From Rapidithrix thailandica (GTDB lineage: Bacteria; Bacteroidota; Bacteroidia; Cytophagales; Flammeovirgaceae), in the NCBI RefSeq assembly GCF_039710355.1, contig NZ_JBDKWZ010000010.1:186001-250000 (forward strand): a stretch of DNA of 64,000 nucleotides. Reading direction: 5' to 3'. How positions within the stretch are numbered: the stretch's first letter is position 1; each line of letters opens with the position of its first letter. A program made the translations under genes and the position numbers. The notes beneath the pieces are model-generated. The model was given only the letters and a program-made list of their open reading frames with translations. It was not told where the DNA came from and searched no databases. Shown piece after piece: positions 27,901 to 35,925 of the stretch.

Positions 27901-28046
27901 TTGCTGATCTGTACTGTGATTTCCGGAATATCAATATCTGGCATCAATGACACAGGTAGTCGCATCACCGCTACCACTCCTAACACCAGAAGTGCTATAT
28001 AGGTCATCGTTACGGCAATCGGGCGGGAAATTAAAAAGTGTACCAT
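24981..28046 (-). CDS. RND-family efflux transporter
   Basis: This transporter of about 1021 aa starts at MVHFLISRPIAVTM, the usual beginning of this family; the frame is open 13 codons further to 28085. It has the two-lobed RND layout with TM4 motif GMMIDNSIIVID (Asp-Asn rather than AcrB's Asp-Asp) and TM10 motif GIIINDSILKID. The adaptor gene lies 168 bp upstream and tolC about 200 bp downstream on the same strand, so a complete tripartite pump is encoded. It follows lepB of the peptide cassette, and a role in exporting its product is possible but unproven. Confidence 0.94.
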   Translation of the reverse strand: MVHFLISRPIAVTMTYIALLVLGVVAVMRLPVSLMPDIDIPEITVQISKEGLSARELESSVVRPLRQNLMQVAHLDDIHSETRDGHGIIQLRFDYGTDIDFAFIEVNEKVDRSMNNLPRDMDRPRVVKASASDIPVFYLNLTLKEETAHIRTHNERFPVPQKFAELSNFAGQVIRKRIEQLNEVALVDMSGQVFPELLILPDLSKLEGLGLTLSQLEQSIKRMNLQLGNLLIRDGQYQYNIRFASSLQNKQDIEAIYLKLEGRLLQLKDLAQVIEHPQKRKGLVTANGKNALSLAVIKQSDAQMASLKENLHILVGYFERDYPNIAFEITRDQTLLLDYSIDNLTQSLVWGALFAFVIMFFFLKDFKSPILIGISVPASLIVSLLFFHLVGLSINIISLSGLVLGVGMMIDNSIIVIDNINQQYQRNGKLLNACVQGTNEVFRPLLSSVLTTCAVFIPLIFLSGISGAMFYDQAISITIGLSVSLAVSVTLLPVYFKFFYQKKPHTSTSLSQRIRFLNYERLYEKGFRLTMRHQDMLWGIFLLMLVGCTWLYTQLNKEKLPPVTQQEILLHIDWNERIHLDENNRRTQKLVQQTKKLSLQNTCWVGQQQYLLDRNHELGPSEALVYFKVPQSQDLKTLRQNLNAYLAGTFPQAQAEFKEVGNLFNLLFSKSEAPLVARLRAVQKGPQNNIFLENLHGKLQQTLKGHSVPPIAWQEHMILKADPVKLLAYDVSFDALHQKIKSAFNENKIMVITENQAFTPVILGGKPQRIRDVLSYTQIENQKGKMIPVRNLLREDKGIDIKTLRAGQEGEFFPVKLDVSEAESESIIKQIQQVVTEDKHFEVSFAGSLFSNREMIRELLIILGISLMLLYFILASQFESLTLPFIVLLEVPIDIFGAFLMLKLFGASINLMSMIGIIVMTGIIINDSILKIDTINQLRSQGYSLLRALALAGQRRLKPILMTSLTTVLALLPFLFSQGLGVDLQKPLALAVIGGMTIGTLVSLYFIPLCYYYLNKGKRKE

Positions 28047-28213
28047 TTTTTCAGCGCTCAGGATACAAGTTTTGGATTTGGTCAACTATATAAAAGGCAA
28101 ATTGACAGGCCTTTTGAGATACGGTACTATTATGAATCATTGAGGTAGCGGAGTTAAATGAACATTTTATCCTCAAGAACAATTTTTACAAACCTTTCAT
28201 GAATGTTAACCGA

Positions 28214-29305
28214 TTACTGATGACTGTTCCCCGTTTCACTGATTTTTACCTGCGATTCATGGGCCAGGTTTAGGTTTCCGGAAATGATTACGGTATCTCC
28301 GGCTTGGAGGGGGGAATTTTTTTCGGGGTGGGGAATGATGGCGTAGGAATGGCTGTTTTCAAAAACGGTTTGTACATAATTCCAATAGGCTTTTCCTTCT
28401 TTAATACTAAAAATAACCTCCTGGTTTTGCCGGAGAACTACGGCTGATTTGGGGACTACCAGTTGCTTGTTGACTTGGTTTTCAATCATCACTTTTACAT
28501 TCATTCCTTCGAGTAGCCCTCCCGTATTGCGTACCCGGGCTTTTACACTGACGAGGCCGTTTTCGTCTACTACCGGGTTGATTTCCGTTACCTGACCCTT
28601 GAAGGTTTGATCCAGGGAAAAGGGCTGGATCTTTACGTGTTGCTTCAGGCGAATGTCCTTGATTTCCGCTTCGATAATCTGGAATTCCACTTCGAATTCC
28701 GAATCATCGATCAGGGTGCAAAAGGCCGGGGTTTCCCCTGAATTAGGACGCTCGTACAGCTTGGCTTGAAGGTTGGCAATTTTTCCGGCAAAAGGTGCTG
28801 TGAGTACTGTGCCTTGATAAGCTTCCCGGGCATCGTTAAGGCTTTGTTGGGCTTCGGCATATCCCGAGCGGATACGGGCAATCTCCATTAGTTCCATGGG
28901 GACGTTACTACTGTCTTTTAAATCGTACCCCTGGCCGATTAGAAAATCGGCCAACTCCAAGCGGGCTTTTTGGAGGTTCATTTGAGCCCTTTCCAAATCT
29001 TGTTTTTGCTTTGTTTGACGCAACTGAACGATGATACTTCCTTTCCGCACTTGCATTCCGTTTTTTACCGGAAGGAGTTCAATCGGTTCGTTTAGGGCAA
29101 AGTTCAAATCACTTTTGCGTAAGGCTCTTAACTTTCCATTACTGACTAGTTCTTTCTGAAAATCCTGTTCTTTCAGCATTTGAATGACCACCAGGTTTTG
29201 TTCTTTCAGATAGGTTTTTTTATTGGGATCGTCTTTAAGCTCTTCTGCTTGATGGGTACATCCCCATAGAACAAGGAATAAAAGACTATGGCAATAGTAG
29301 TTCAT
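28214..29305 (-). CDS. RND efflux periplasmic adaptor, lipoprotein
   Basis: This membrane-fusion protein of about 363 aa connects the RND pump with the TolC channel. I prefer the start at MNYYCHSLLFLVLWGC, which gives a short lipoprotein signal with lipobox LWGC; the frame continues to 29350. Features are the lipoyl-like halves (LLPVKNGMQVRKGSIIVQL and GTVLTAPFAGKIANLQAK), a helical hairpin rich in Gln/Glu between them, and a beta-barrel (VEFQIIEAEIKDIRLKQHVKI). It is first in the adaptor-RND-TolC set and lies about 140 bp after the lepB stop. Confidence 0.93.
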   Translation of the reverse strand: MNYYCHSLLFLVLWGCTHQAEELKDDPNKKTYLKEQNLVVIQMLKEQDFQKELVSNGKLRALRKSDLNFALNEPIELLPVKNGMQVRKGSIIVQLRQTKQKQDLERAQMNLQKARLELADFLIGQGYDLKDSSNVPMELMEIARIRSGYAEAQQSLNDAREAYQGTVLTAPFAGKIANLQAKLYERPNSGETPAFCTLIDDSEFEVEFQIIEAEIKDIRLKQHVKIQPFSLDQTFKGQVTEINPVVDENGLVSVKARVRNTGGLLEGMNVKVMIENQVNKQLVVPKSAVVLRQNQEVIFSIKEGKAYWNYVQTVFENSHSYAIIPHPEKNSPLQAGDTVIISGNLNLAHESQVKISETGNSHQ

Positions 29306-29442
29306 AGGTTTGTTGTGTTTGTTTGAAGATAGGAGAAGTGTTTGTTTCACATAGTGTTGATTGAGTAAAACTCCCCCTTGGGGTAATTCATTATTGACTC
29401 CTTAATGTAAAGCTTGAGTTAGCTAACAATCGGTATAAATAT

Positions 29443-30663
29443 TCAATATATAATTTTCAAAAATCTTTTCCAACGAATTCCCTGGGAACCGGTAGAAAAA
29501 ATAACCATAGCGGCTTTGCCTACGATGTAGGACTCCGGTACAAAGCCCCAAAAGCGACTGTCCATAGAAGAGGGGCGGTTGTCGCCCATAGTGAAGTAAT
29601 AATTTTGTCGGAAGGTGTAGGTAGTGACCTCCTGTTCATCCTGATAGTATTTTCCTTCCCGCTGCTCAATACCTGCTTTTTCGAAATAATCCAGAGCTTT
29701 TTTGTACAAGGCAAAAGTGGAAGGGTTGAGAGGGATTTTCATGTCCTTTTGAGGAATGATCAAAGGCCCTAGGTTGTCCGGACTCCATAAAAATTGCTTG
29801 TTCCAGGGGTAGGTTTTGGCCACGGTATCCGCTGGAGCGACTTCCCTGGTAATCGTATCCACACAAGCTGCCCGGGCCAGTTGTCTTTTTTGCGCTGTCG
29901 TTAAGGTGAGCGAAACCGTGTTTTTCTCTTTTCTGCTTCGGTAGCCAAAATAGGGGATCGCCAGGCTATCCAATTGCCGGTGAAAAGCTGTTGCCTGATG
30001 GTAAGAGACATCGTATATGGCCTTCATACCTTCAGGAGCAGCTATTGTTTGCCGGTTGGTGAGTATTTCTCCGTTGACAATCTGCAAAGTGTCTCCCGGT
30101 AAGGCCGTACAACGTTTGACAAAAAAGGACTTTTCGTCATCGGGATAATTGAAGACCATCACGTCCCCCTGGGCCACTCGGGCAATGCCGTTGAGGCGAT
30201 GGTAATCCCAGTGCGTTTCAGCCCGGGCTTCGGGCGGCATTACTAGGAAAAAAGCCACGTTTAACCAGGGGATTTCCAAAGGAGATTGAGGCAGGCGCGG
30301 CCCGTAATTCAACTTGCTGACCACAACCCGGTCGCCTGGCAACAAGGTATTTTCCATCGAACCGCTGGGAATATGATATACCTCCACCAAAAACACCCTG
30401 GCAGCAATGCTGGCACAAAACACCAAGGCAAACATCCCCAAAGCGTACAGTTTCGGGTGCCTTCTCAACCACCGTACCGACCGCCAATTGGCGGTAAACA
30501 ACAGGTAAGCCCCGGCAAAAAACAAGGCCAGTAAGAAAAGCCAGAATAGGCCCAAGGTGAGAAAGAGGAGAGCAATGGCCAGTAAGCCCATTCCCAGGCG
30601 GGGTAATTGCAGCGTTCTTTTGATGAAGGTTGATAGGTTTTTTTGAGTGTTTTTGGCTGGCAT
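29443..30663 (-). CDS. lepB: Signal peptidase I (S26)
   Basis: This 406-aa inner-membrane protease removes signal peptides from exported proteins. Two or three N-terminal membrane segments (~23-58, 72-93) precede the catalytic box IPSGSMENTL with nucleophile Ser102. The general-base box is FVKRCTALPGD (Lys183), and the C-terminal box is MGDNRPSSMDSRFWGFVPE. A ~130-residue insert between the last two is usual for Bacteroidota enzymes. It is the last gene of a minus-strand series of exported peptides and lipoproteins, 87 bp after a transglutaminase-like gene. A decayed duplicate of its 5' part lies at 39484-39685. It may be dedicated to the cassette rather than the housekeeping copy. Confidence 0.95.
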   Translation of the reverse strand: MPAKNTQKNLSTFIKRTLQLPRLGMGLLAIALLFLTLGLFWLFLLALFFAGAYLLFTANWRSVRWLRRHPKLYALGMFALVFCASIAARVFLVEVYHIPSGSMENTLLPGDRVVVSKLNYGPRLPQSPLEIPWLNVAFFLVMPPEARAETHWDYHRLNGIARVAQGDVMVFNYPDDEKSFFVKRCTALPGDTLQIVNGEILTNRQTIAAPEGMKAIYDVSYHQATAFHRQLDSLAIPYFGYRSRKEKNTVSLTLTTAQKRQLARAACVDTITREVAPADTVAKTYPWNKQFLWSPDNLGPLIIPQKDMKIPLNPSTFALYKKALDYFEKAGIEQREGKYYQDEQEVTTYTFRQNYYFTMGDNRPSSMDSRFWGFVPESYIVGKAAMVIFSTGSQGIRWKRFLKIIY

Positions 30664-30750
30664 GGCGGTGTATGTTTTGATGATTACTTGTAACCCTTTT
30701 GGCGAACAGAAACGAAAATTCTTCCTGTTTTTATTGATAAGCCCGGTTGC

Positions 30751-32358
30751 TTAATGCCAGATCATATGCGTTTGCTCTCCTTCTACCTTATGGATGATAA
30801 ATATTCTTCCTGTGGGATCTCCGTCACATTGCAAGCGAAAGTATCCGTTGCGGGGAGCATTTGCAAAAGCGATTTCGGAGGAGGTCGCTTTTTGACGGCC
30901 TAAACTTTCCCATTGGTTGTTTTTCCAGTAAAACAGTTCGTAGTCCTTTCCCGGATGGACTGCATTACTGTCGTCTGCTCCACTAAGCCAAGGTCCCCAG
31001 CGATCGGCCCGAAGGCTGACGGTGGAGTCTGAAGAAGGCTCCAGAGAAGTCATTCGTCCGTCAGGTAACAAGTGGAAAGGAGGACCGGCCGGGGAATATG
31101 TACCATTGTAAAACATCGGGCGATAAATGATATTGGCTCCCATCTCCGAAAAACGGGTTCGTCCGTCTTGTTCTATGGGACTCCAATGCACAGCTTTCCA
31201 GGTGCCCGAATTAAACACACATAGGTAGACAAAGCGGCTTTCGGGAGTAGGGTTTTCTTCCAGGCGTAAGGTGAGGTCATAGGTTTGGGTGTATTCAGCT
31301 GTGACATCCGTAAAGGTGCCGGAGTTCAAAAATGGCGGTATCGTTTCTTCTGCTGTTTTGATATGGGCCAGGCTGTTTGCATTAAATTGAAAGGTGGAGC
31401 GGTATACCTTGGCCAGTCCCTTATACCCCATATAACTGTGCTTAGGTTCATCGGCTTGGGAATACTCCGGAGAAGCTTCTGTGCCCATAAATGGCAGAAA
31501 GGTGTTGTCTTTTGCAAGTACCACGTTCCAATTGTGACCACTGTTCCAGCGCCCCCAATAGGGAACAAAATCACTGCCTATGGGGATTCCCATGGCCCGC
31601 ATGGCATACATAGCCATAGTACTCATGTCCTCACAATTGCCCCGTTGCTGCTCCAGTAATTTCTCCAATGACAGGCGGGCCGGGTATTCGTAGAACAAGC
31701 TGTTGAATGAAAACCAGCTTTTTAACTTTTCATTGATCTGCGTACAGGCTTCCACCGGGTCCTCGGGTACTTTTAGGGAATCCCCGAGCCAACGGTATTG
31801 CTCAAACATTTTTTGTCGCCAATGCAGAGTGGGAGGCTCTGTCTTACAGCGGTAGGGCAAAATGAATTCACAAAACTGCTCAAAGGTTACATGCGCTGCC
31901 CAGGGTTGTTGCCAGGCCTGAAAAGCCCCATCGATATTGCGGATTAAAAACTCGGAAGAAAGGCTGGTGAGGTCATTCGAAAAGTGGGTTACAGGCTGTA
32001 CCGAACCGTACAGGCTTTCCAAAGAGTCCCTTGCTTGCCGCATTCCTTTGCGGTCCTCATAGGCCAGCATATCAAAGTTTGCTCTGGTATTGTTCCATAT
32101 AACCTCCACGGTACCGTGGTATGCCATGTTTTCCAATAAGAAATAAGCCGCTTTCAGTTTCAGGCTGTCCTCCGGGTTTTGGTAATGTTCGATCACCTTC
32201 TGCAGTTCGTCACGGTGGGCCTCAGTCGCTGCTAACATTGTGCGGACCTTTTCGGGCACCGGATGAAAGTAATTGGCGATGGCGCTGCGATAACGGTACA
32301 CAAAGGAACTGAGGCAAAGGAAGAGAAGTAGGGTTAGTAAGTAAGTGGGTTTTTTCAT
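30751..32358 (-). CDS. Transglutaminase-like protein (copy 1), Asp position altered
   Basis: This 535-aa exported or membrane-anchored protein has an N-terminal hydrophobic segment (residues 5-21), a helical region, and a transglutaminase/papain-like core with RGNCED (Cys242) and SGHNWN (His275). The third catalytic position, Asp in the paralogue (WFDGTY, D292), is Met here (PFMGTE). The C-terminal ~200 residues are beta-rich. The first ~76 residues are almost identical to those of the paralogue at 39695, while the core has diverged. It sits between the thioredoxin-like gene and lepB. Activity (crosslinking, proteolysis or none) cannot be told from sequence. Confidence 0.82.
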   Translation of the reverse strand: MKKPTYLLTLLLFLCLSSFVYRYRSAIANYFHPVPEKVRTMLAATEAHRDELQKVIEHYQNPEDSLKLKAAYFLLENMAYHGTVEVIWNNTRANFDMLAYEDRKGMRQARDSLESLYGSVQPVTHFSNDLTSLSSEFLIRNIDGAFQAWQQPWAAHVTFEQFCEFILPYRCKTEPPTLHWRQKMFEQYRWLGDSLKVPEDPVEACTQINEKLKSWFSFNSLFYEYPARLSLEKLLEQQRGNCEDMSTMAMYAMRAMGIPIGSDFVPYWGRWNSGHNWNVVLAKDNTFLPFMGTEASPEYSQADEPKHSYMGYKGLAKVYRSTFQFNANSLAHIKTAEETIPPFLNSGTFTDVTAEYTQTYDLTLRLEENPTPESRFVYLCVFNSGTWKAVHWSPIEQDGRTRFSEMGANIIYRPMFYNGTYSPAGPPFHLLPDGRMTSLEPSSDSTVSLRADRWGPWLSGADDSNAVHPGKDYELFYWKNNQWESLGRQKATSSEIAFANAPRNGYFRLQCDGDPTGRIFIIHKVEGEQTHMIWH

Positions 32359-32633
32359 GGAAATAGTTTGAACTTAACTGAATTTCGGGAAATACCTTAA
32401 GTAAAAGTGTCTAAATAATCAATAAATATGAGTGGAAATTTTAGCTGTCTTTAGAGATGAAAGGTATCTATGTTCATTTATGGAAAATAATAGAGATTAT
32501 TACGAATGATTGATTAAAGGGGTATTTTTTCTAAGCTTGTGCAAGGCACAGCCTATCAAAAAAACGCCCTGCCTTTTATCGGTTCCCCTTATAATATTTG
32601 ATTTGTAATAACCTCTAATTAATAATTATTTTT
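32359..32633. other. AT-rich intergenic region
   Basis: I see no gene, repeat or terminator in these 275 bp between the transglutaminase-like and thioredoxin-like genes. A promoter for the transglutaminase gene may lie here. Confidence 0.4.
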
Positions 32634-33296
32634 TCAACTTTTCAATAGCTTTTTCTTAATTCCTAAATAGTATTCCTTTGAAAGGAAGGGCAGTTCTTTC
32701 GTAGGGACAAAAACAGAATGCATAATTAGGTTAGTTTCAGCAATAAATATATAAGGCAAAAAATGTTGCTCGAGAGGAAGAAAACTTAATTGTTTTTCTG
32801 TCAAGGTATAAACAGGAAATGGTATTTGATATTCTTTTAATAAAAAATGTAATGTCCTCTCTTCATAAGAGGTAGCAATTATACAAATATTTTGAATTCC
32901 TGTTGAATCCGAAAGGCTTTTTAAGTTTAACAATTCCTGTTTGATGCAAATATCACAGTGTTTATTAGATATTCTAAAAAAGAGTTTTTTTTCGTGTAAC
33001 ACCTCTTTTATATTGAGCGTTTTTTTACTTTTAAAATGGGTAAGATTTAAATTGCTGTCCAGCTTTATACCTTCATTTTCAAGTTGATTTTTTAAATTAT
33101 ACCTGATGATTTCCACCTCTGTCTTTTTTTGCTGGAGCATTGATGAAGTTGCTATAAGTTTATTTTCAAGTTGTTTTATTTTAGCATATGTAGTAAACAC
33201 TGCGAGAACGGAAAAACAAAACAATAAGAACAAGAACAGTTTTTTTAATATTTCTTTGTAATTATTTGATACTTGAAAGTTCGTTTTAGTACTCAT
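32634..33296 (-). CDS. Membrane-anchored thioredoxin-like protein, CXXC (copy 1)
   Basis: This 220-aa protein has an N-terminal membrane helix (~18-38), a short coiled coil (~39-75) and a thioredoxin-fold C-terminal domain whose active site reads KHCDICIKQ (Cys114, Cys117). The beta strands (IQNICIIATS, IPFPVYTL, LPYIFIAETNLIMHSV) match the fold. It would act in the periplasm as a thiol-disulfide oxidoreductase. The gene is 9 bp after the propeller gene in the same direction, which suggests one transcript with the six-cysteine peptide at 34691. Confidence 0.72.
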   Translation of the reverse strand: MSTKTNFQVSNNYKEILKKLFLFLLFCFSVLAVFTTYAKIKQLENKLIATSSMLQQKKTEVEIIRYNLKNQLENEGIKLDSNLNLTHFKSKKTLNIKEVLHEKKLFFRISNKHCDICIKQELLNLKSLSDSTGIQNICIIATSYEERTLHFLLKEYQIPFPVYTLTEKQLSFLPLEQHFLPYIFIAETNLIMHSVFVPTKELPFLSKEYYLGIKKKLLKS

Positions 33297-33305
33297 TTTT
33301 TAGTA

Positions 33306-34511
33306 TTACTTTTTGGGTATGGAAATAGCAAGAATGGGATTGCCGTAGGGCGATAGTGTATCAGCAAAACTTTGCAGGTATTTGGAAGAGGAATTTTTTG
33401 CTTTACTTATTATATCATCAGGGTATACGATGGAAATCAGCCGTTCATTCTCAGTGATGGCGGTGAAAGGTGTTATAGGGATTGCATTGATATCATTGTG
33501 GAATGTTTCAGAGCCTTTATAAGTACAGTTAATGACCTTTGATTGGTCTTTGTTGTAAGTTGAAACAATAGGCTTATTTTCGAATTGTGAGTAAATGATG
33601 AGGTGTCGATCCGTTTCAATTACTTCACTTAATAAGGCATATTCATGTATTTTTACCATGTATGCAGAAACTTTATCAGTTTCCAGGATATCTCCAGGCA
33701 ATTTGTGTTTCCCATAATCGATGAAATACTTACATTGCAATCCATTTTTTGTGAGGGCAAATACGGTATCGGAAAGCATTCTATTAAATAATACTTCTTG
33801 TTTGTAACTAAAAAACTGTTCATTTTTCCAATAAATGTTGATTTGTGGCCTGAGAAGCTTGGAATAAGGGAGGTGTTTTTGGGTAGGCGTACCGTTTCTA
33901 TCAGTTAGAATTATAGAAAATAAGTTGTCATTTTCAAGAAAAGCATCATGTGTATTGAAGGAAGCATCAAGTAAATATTGTCCATTACTCAGGCATTCCA
34001 TTTTATATGCAGGAGTTGGTGCCGAAGTTTCCTTGGTATAGGTGCCATTTTCTAAATTGTAGTACCGCCATTTGAAATCATCTGAAATGACTAAGGATTG
34101 ATTGACCTTATCGATGGTAAAATCAACTAGCTTTAAATACTCTCCGGGTCCTTTGCCGACTTTGTTTAGTTTGTATTTCAAAACCCCATCCTTACGAAAA
34201 CAAAAAAGGTTATCATTAAAATCAGAAATATAATAATGGTTTTTCCAATCAACTATTTTGCGAATTTCTCCCACGATATCATCCTTAGGGCTATGTAGAT
34301 GTATATAATAGACCGAATCAACGATATCTGATAAGTTAATATTTTTATCCTGTTTTTCAAGGTTTAGTGATATGGTAGATATGTTGTGACAGGTGGTATT
34401 AATTACTTGATTTTCTTGCTTACAAGAAGTCAAAAGCCATAAAGTCAGGATAAGAATGATTTTAGCTATTATATTCCTATTCCGGTTTGCAAAGCTTGAT
34501 TTTTGAGTCAT
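33306..34511 (-). CDS. Six-bladed beta-propeller lipoprotein (copy 1)
   Basis: This 401-aa lipoprotein has a signal ending LLTSC and a BF2992-type six-bladed propeller. The family hallmark GKGPGEY (residues ~120-126) follows blades with repeated Y-x-x-D and F-R-K-D-G patterns (HYYISDFNDNLFCFRKDG). Such proteins occur across Bacteroidota, and no activity is established to my knowledge. It sits between an NVEALA-like peptide gene and a CXXC thioredoxin-like gene, an order repeated in this locus. It may bind the peptide or another partner at the outer membrane. Confidence 0.82.
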   Translation of the reverse strand: MTQKSSFANRNRNIIAKIILILTLWLLTSCKQENQVINTTCHNISTISLNLEKQDKNINLSDIVDSVYYIHLHSPKDDIVGEIRKIVDWKNHYYISDFNDNLFCFRKDGVLKYKLNKVGKGPGEYLKLVDFTIDKVNQSLVISDDFKWRYYNLENGTYTKETSAPTPAYKMECLSNGQYLLDASFNTHDAFLENDNLFSIILTDRNGTPTQKHLPYSKLLRPQINIYWKNEQFFSYKQEVLFNRMLSDTVFALTKNGLQCKYFIDYGKHKLPGDILETDKVSAYMVKIHEYALLSEVIETDRHLIIYSQFENKPIVSTYNKDQSKVINCTYKGSETFHNDINAIPITPFTAITENERLISIVYPDDIISKAKNSSSKYLQSFADTLSPYGNPILAISIPKK

Positions 34512-34651
34512 TGTTTTTTTATTCTAACTATGATGATAATTTCAGACAGATAGGAGATTTATAGATTTGGATAAGGACTATAGTATAGCTTTTTTACCTA
34601 ATTCATATTTTTGTGATGTACATAAAATTCAATCCCTTGTAAAGGGTAATT

Positions 34652-34675
34652 AGGGGCAAAGTTCTGATTGCCCCT
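34652..34675 (-). terminator. Hairpin after NVEALA-like peptide gene 1
   Basis: AGGGGCAA and TTGCCCCT (34652-34659, 34668-34675) form a perfect 8-bp stem 16 bp after the peptide stop. On the minus strand no T run follows, so it may be an mRNA 3'-end stabiliser or a weak terminator that sets peptide output above that of the propeller gene. Confidence 0.5.
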
Positions 34676-34690
34676 ACCTTTTTATTAAGC

Positions 34691-34963
34691 TTAACATTCT
34701 TGTCCAATCCTTTCTTTTAGGCAACAATTATCTTGTGAGCTTTTGCAGTCGATTTTTCTGTTAAAAAGACCACGGCAGTCTTCCACATAATTAATTGAAT
34801 ACTTAGTGGCATCACAATTGGGGTTTTCTGAAAAAGCAAAGGCTGATTTACTAAGGCTTTTTAAAGTCAATGAAAAACTTTCACTGGTTGAGGATTCAAG
34901 GGCATTATATCCTGAAACTGCACTCATAAATACAAATAATCCTAAATAAATTAGTTTTTTCAT
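34691..34963 (-). CDS. NVEALA-like secreted peptide, six Cys (copy 1)
   Basis: This 90-aa product has a signal-like start (MKKLIYLGLFVFMSAVSGYNAL), the LTLKSLSKSAFAF segment at the place where this family carries L-x-L-x-NVEALA, and a polar tail with six cysteines (NPNC, VEDC, KIDC, DNCC, QEC). The NVEALA family (Pfam PF14055) has no known function. The match here is by layout and position more than by exact motif. Three such genes in the locus each precede a six-bladed propeller gene. An even cysteine count suggests disulfides, perhaps made by the CXXC protein two genes downstream. Confidence 0.72.
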   Translation of the reverse strand: MKKLIYLGLFVFMSAVSGYNALESSTSESFSLTLKSLSKSAFAFSENPNCDATKYSINYVEDCRGLFNRKIDCKSSQDNCCLKERIGQEC

Positions 34964-35029
34964 AAAAATTCACCTTTAAAAGATTTAAAAACATATAAAT
35001 AAACTAGCTCGAGCTCATTCCAAAATGCT

Positions 35030-35215
35030 GCAACAGCTTTTCCATCTCTCTTCTTATCTCTTTGATAGCCGTTGATTCTACTTTCACCTCTTTCTCCAAT
35101 AATTCCTTGGCTACTTCCATGGTTTTTGCTTTGTCTCTGTGTATCTTTCGGCTAAGAGATATTTAGGATAAAACTGGCAGGGAATATACCGTAAATGGCC
35201 TGTCCGGCGAAAGCT
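35030..35215 (-). pseudogene. Remnant of O-antigen-ligase/TPR gene
   Basis: Positions 35067-35175 match the 3' end of the gene at 37355-39184 (the shared string CTCCAATAATTCCTTGGCTA and the coding FYPKYLLA). The match then jumps to a piece from its middle (GTAAATGGCCTGTCCGGC, as near 38771). It is thus an internally deleted copy of the ligase gene, lying just before NVEALA-like gene 1. A 63-aa frame across it is not a gene. Confidence 0.8.
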
Positions 35216-35342
35216 CGGAATAGTTGAAATGCCTTTTGTTATAAATTCCAATTTTTTTGTATAAAAAAGTATGTGGTATACATTTAAATAAATCAAGTCC
35301 AAAATGTCAATTTAACTTCCATCATACTTTTTGAAACATAAT

Positions 35343-35900
35343 TTAAAAGAGGAGTACTTTTTTATAAAGCTTTTCCAAGTCTGAGTTCAGTACAGGGTTA
35401 CCTATTATAACTACTTCATTGTTTTTGTTTAATAATACTGTTTGGAGTCGTTTGTCATATAGTCGGTTTCGTGATATAAATTCATCGTTAGGGTCATGCA
35501 CCCAAGTATGTGTAAAGCCATGTGTGGTAGCCATGTTTTTTTGAAATTCCTCTTTATCAAAAGTATTGATGTAGAAAATAAAAGCACAATGATCCCTTTT
35601 TATGGGGGTTTCTTTCATGAATTTTTTCCAAAAGATTAAATCCTCTATACATACCCCACAATTAGCATCAATATAACTTACTATCTTGAACTGGTGATTT
35701 TTTATACTTTTAAAATAATCAGGGGTACCTCCTACAGGCTCTAAGTTATCAGGTAACAAAACCTTTTGACCCTTCATCTTTGTGACAATCGTTTCAGCTG
35801 TTTTTGTCCAAATAGGGCCTTTTTTATTTTCAGTATCCACACATGAGTAAGTTGTAAATACTAGTACCAAGATGATCAGCTTATTATTGGTCATAATCAA
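35343..35900 (-). CDS. Thioredoxin-like lipoprotein, CXXC (copy 2)
   Basis: This 185-aa lipoprotein has lipidation Cys20 after TTYS and a thioredoxin-like domain with active site DANCGVCIED (Cys81, Cys84). Later segments (CAFIFYINTFD, TVLLNKNNEVVIIGNPV) fit the fold. It is placed 25 bp after the propeller gene at 35926, as copy 1 is after its own propeller, but the two redox proteins differ in anchoring (lipid versus membrane helix) and share little sequence beyond the fold. A role in cysteine chemistry of the neighbouring peptides is inference. Confidence 0.75.
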   Translation of the reverse strand: MIMTNNKLIILVLVFTTYSCVDTENKKGPIWTKTAETIVTKMKGQKVLLPDNLEPVGGTPDYFKSIKNHQFKIVSYIDANCGVCIEDLIFWKKFMKETPIKRDHCAFIFYINTFDKEEFQKNMATTHGFTHTWVHDPNDEFISRNRLYDKRLQTVLLNKNNEVVIIGNPVLNSDLEKLYKKVLLF

Positions 35901-35925
35901 GTATTATACTTTTCATGTATTTGGG

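Noticed and set aside
35111..35302. 63-aa minus-strand ORF as a gene
   Set aside because: It contains FYPKYLLA from the ligase/TPR protein in a broken context and is a pseudogene fragment.
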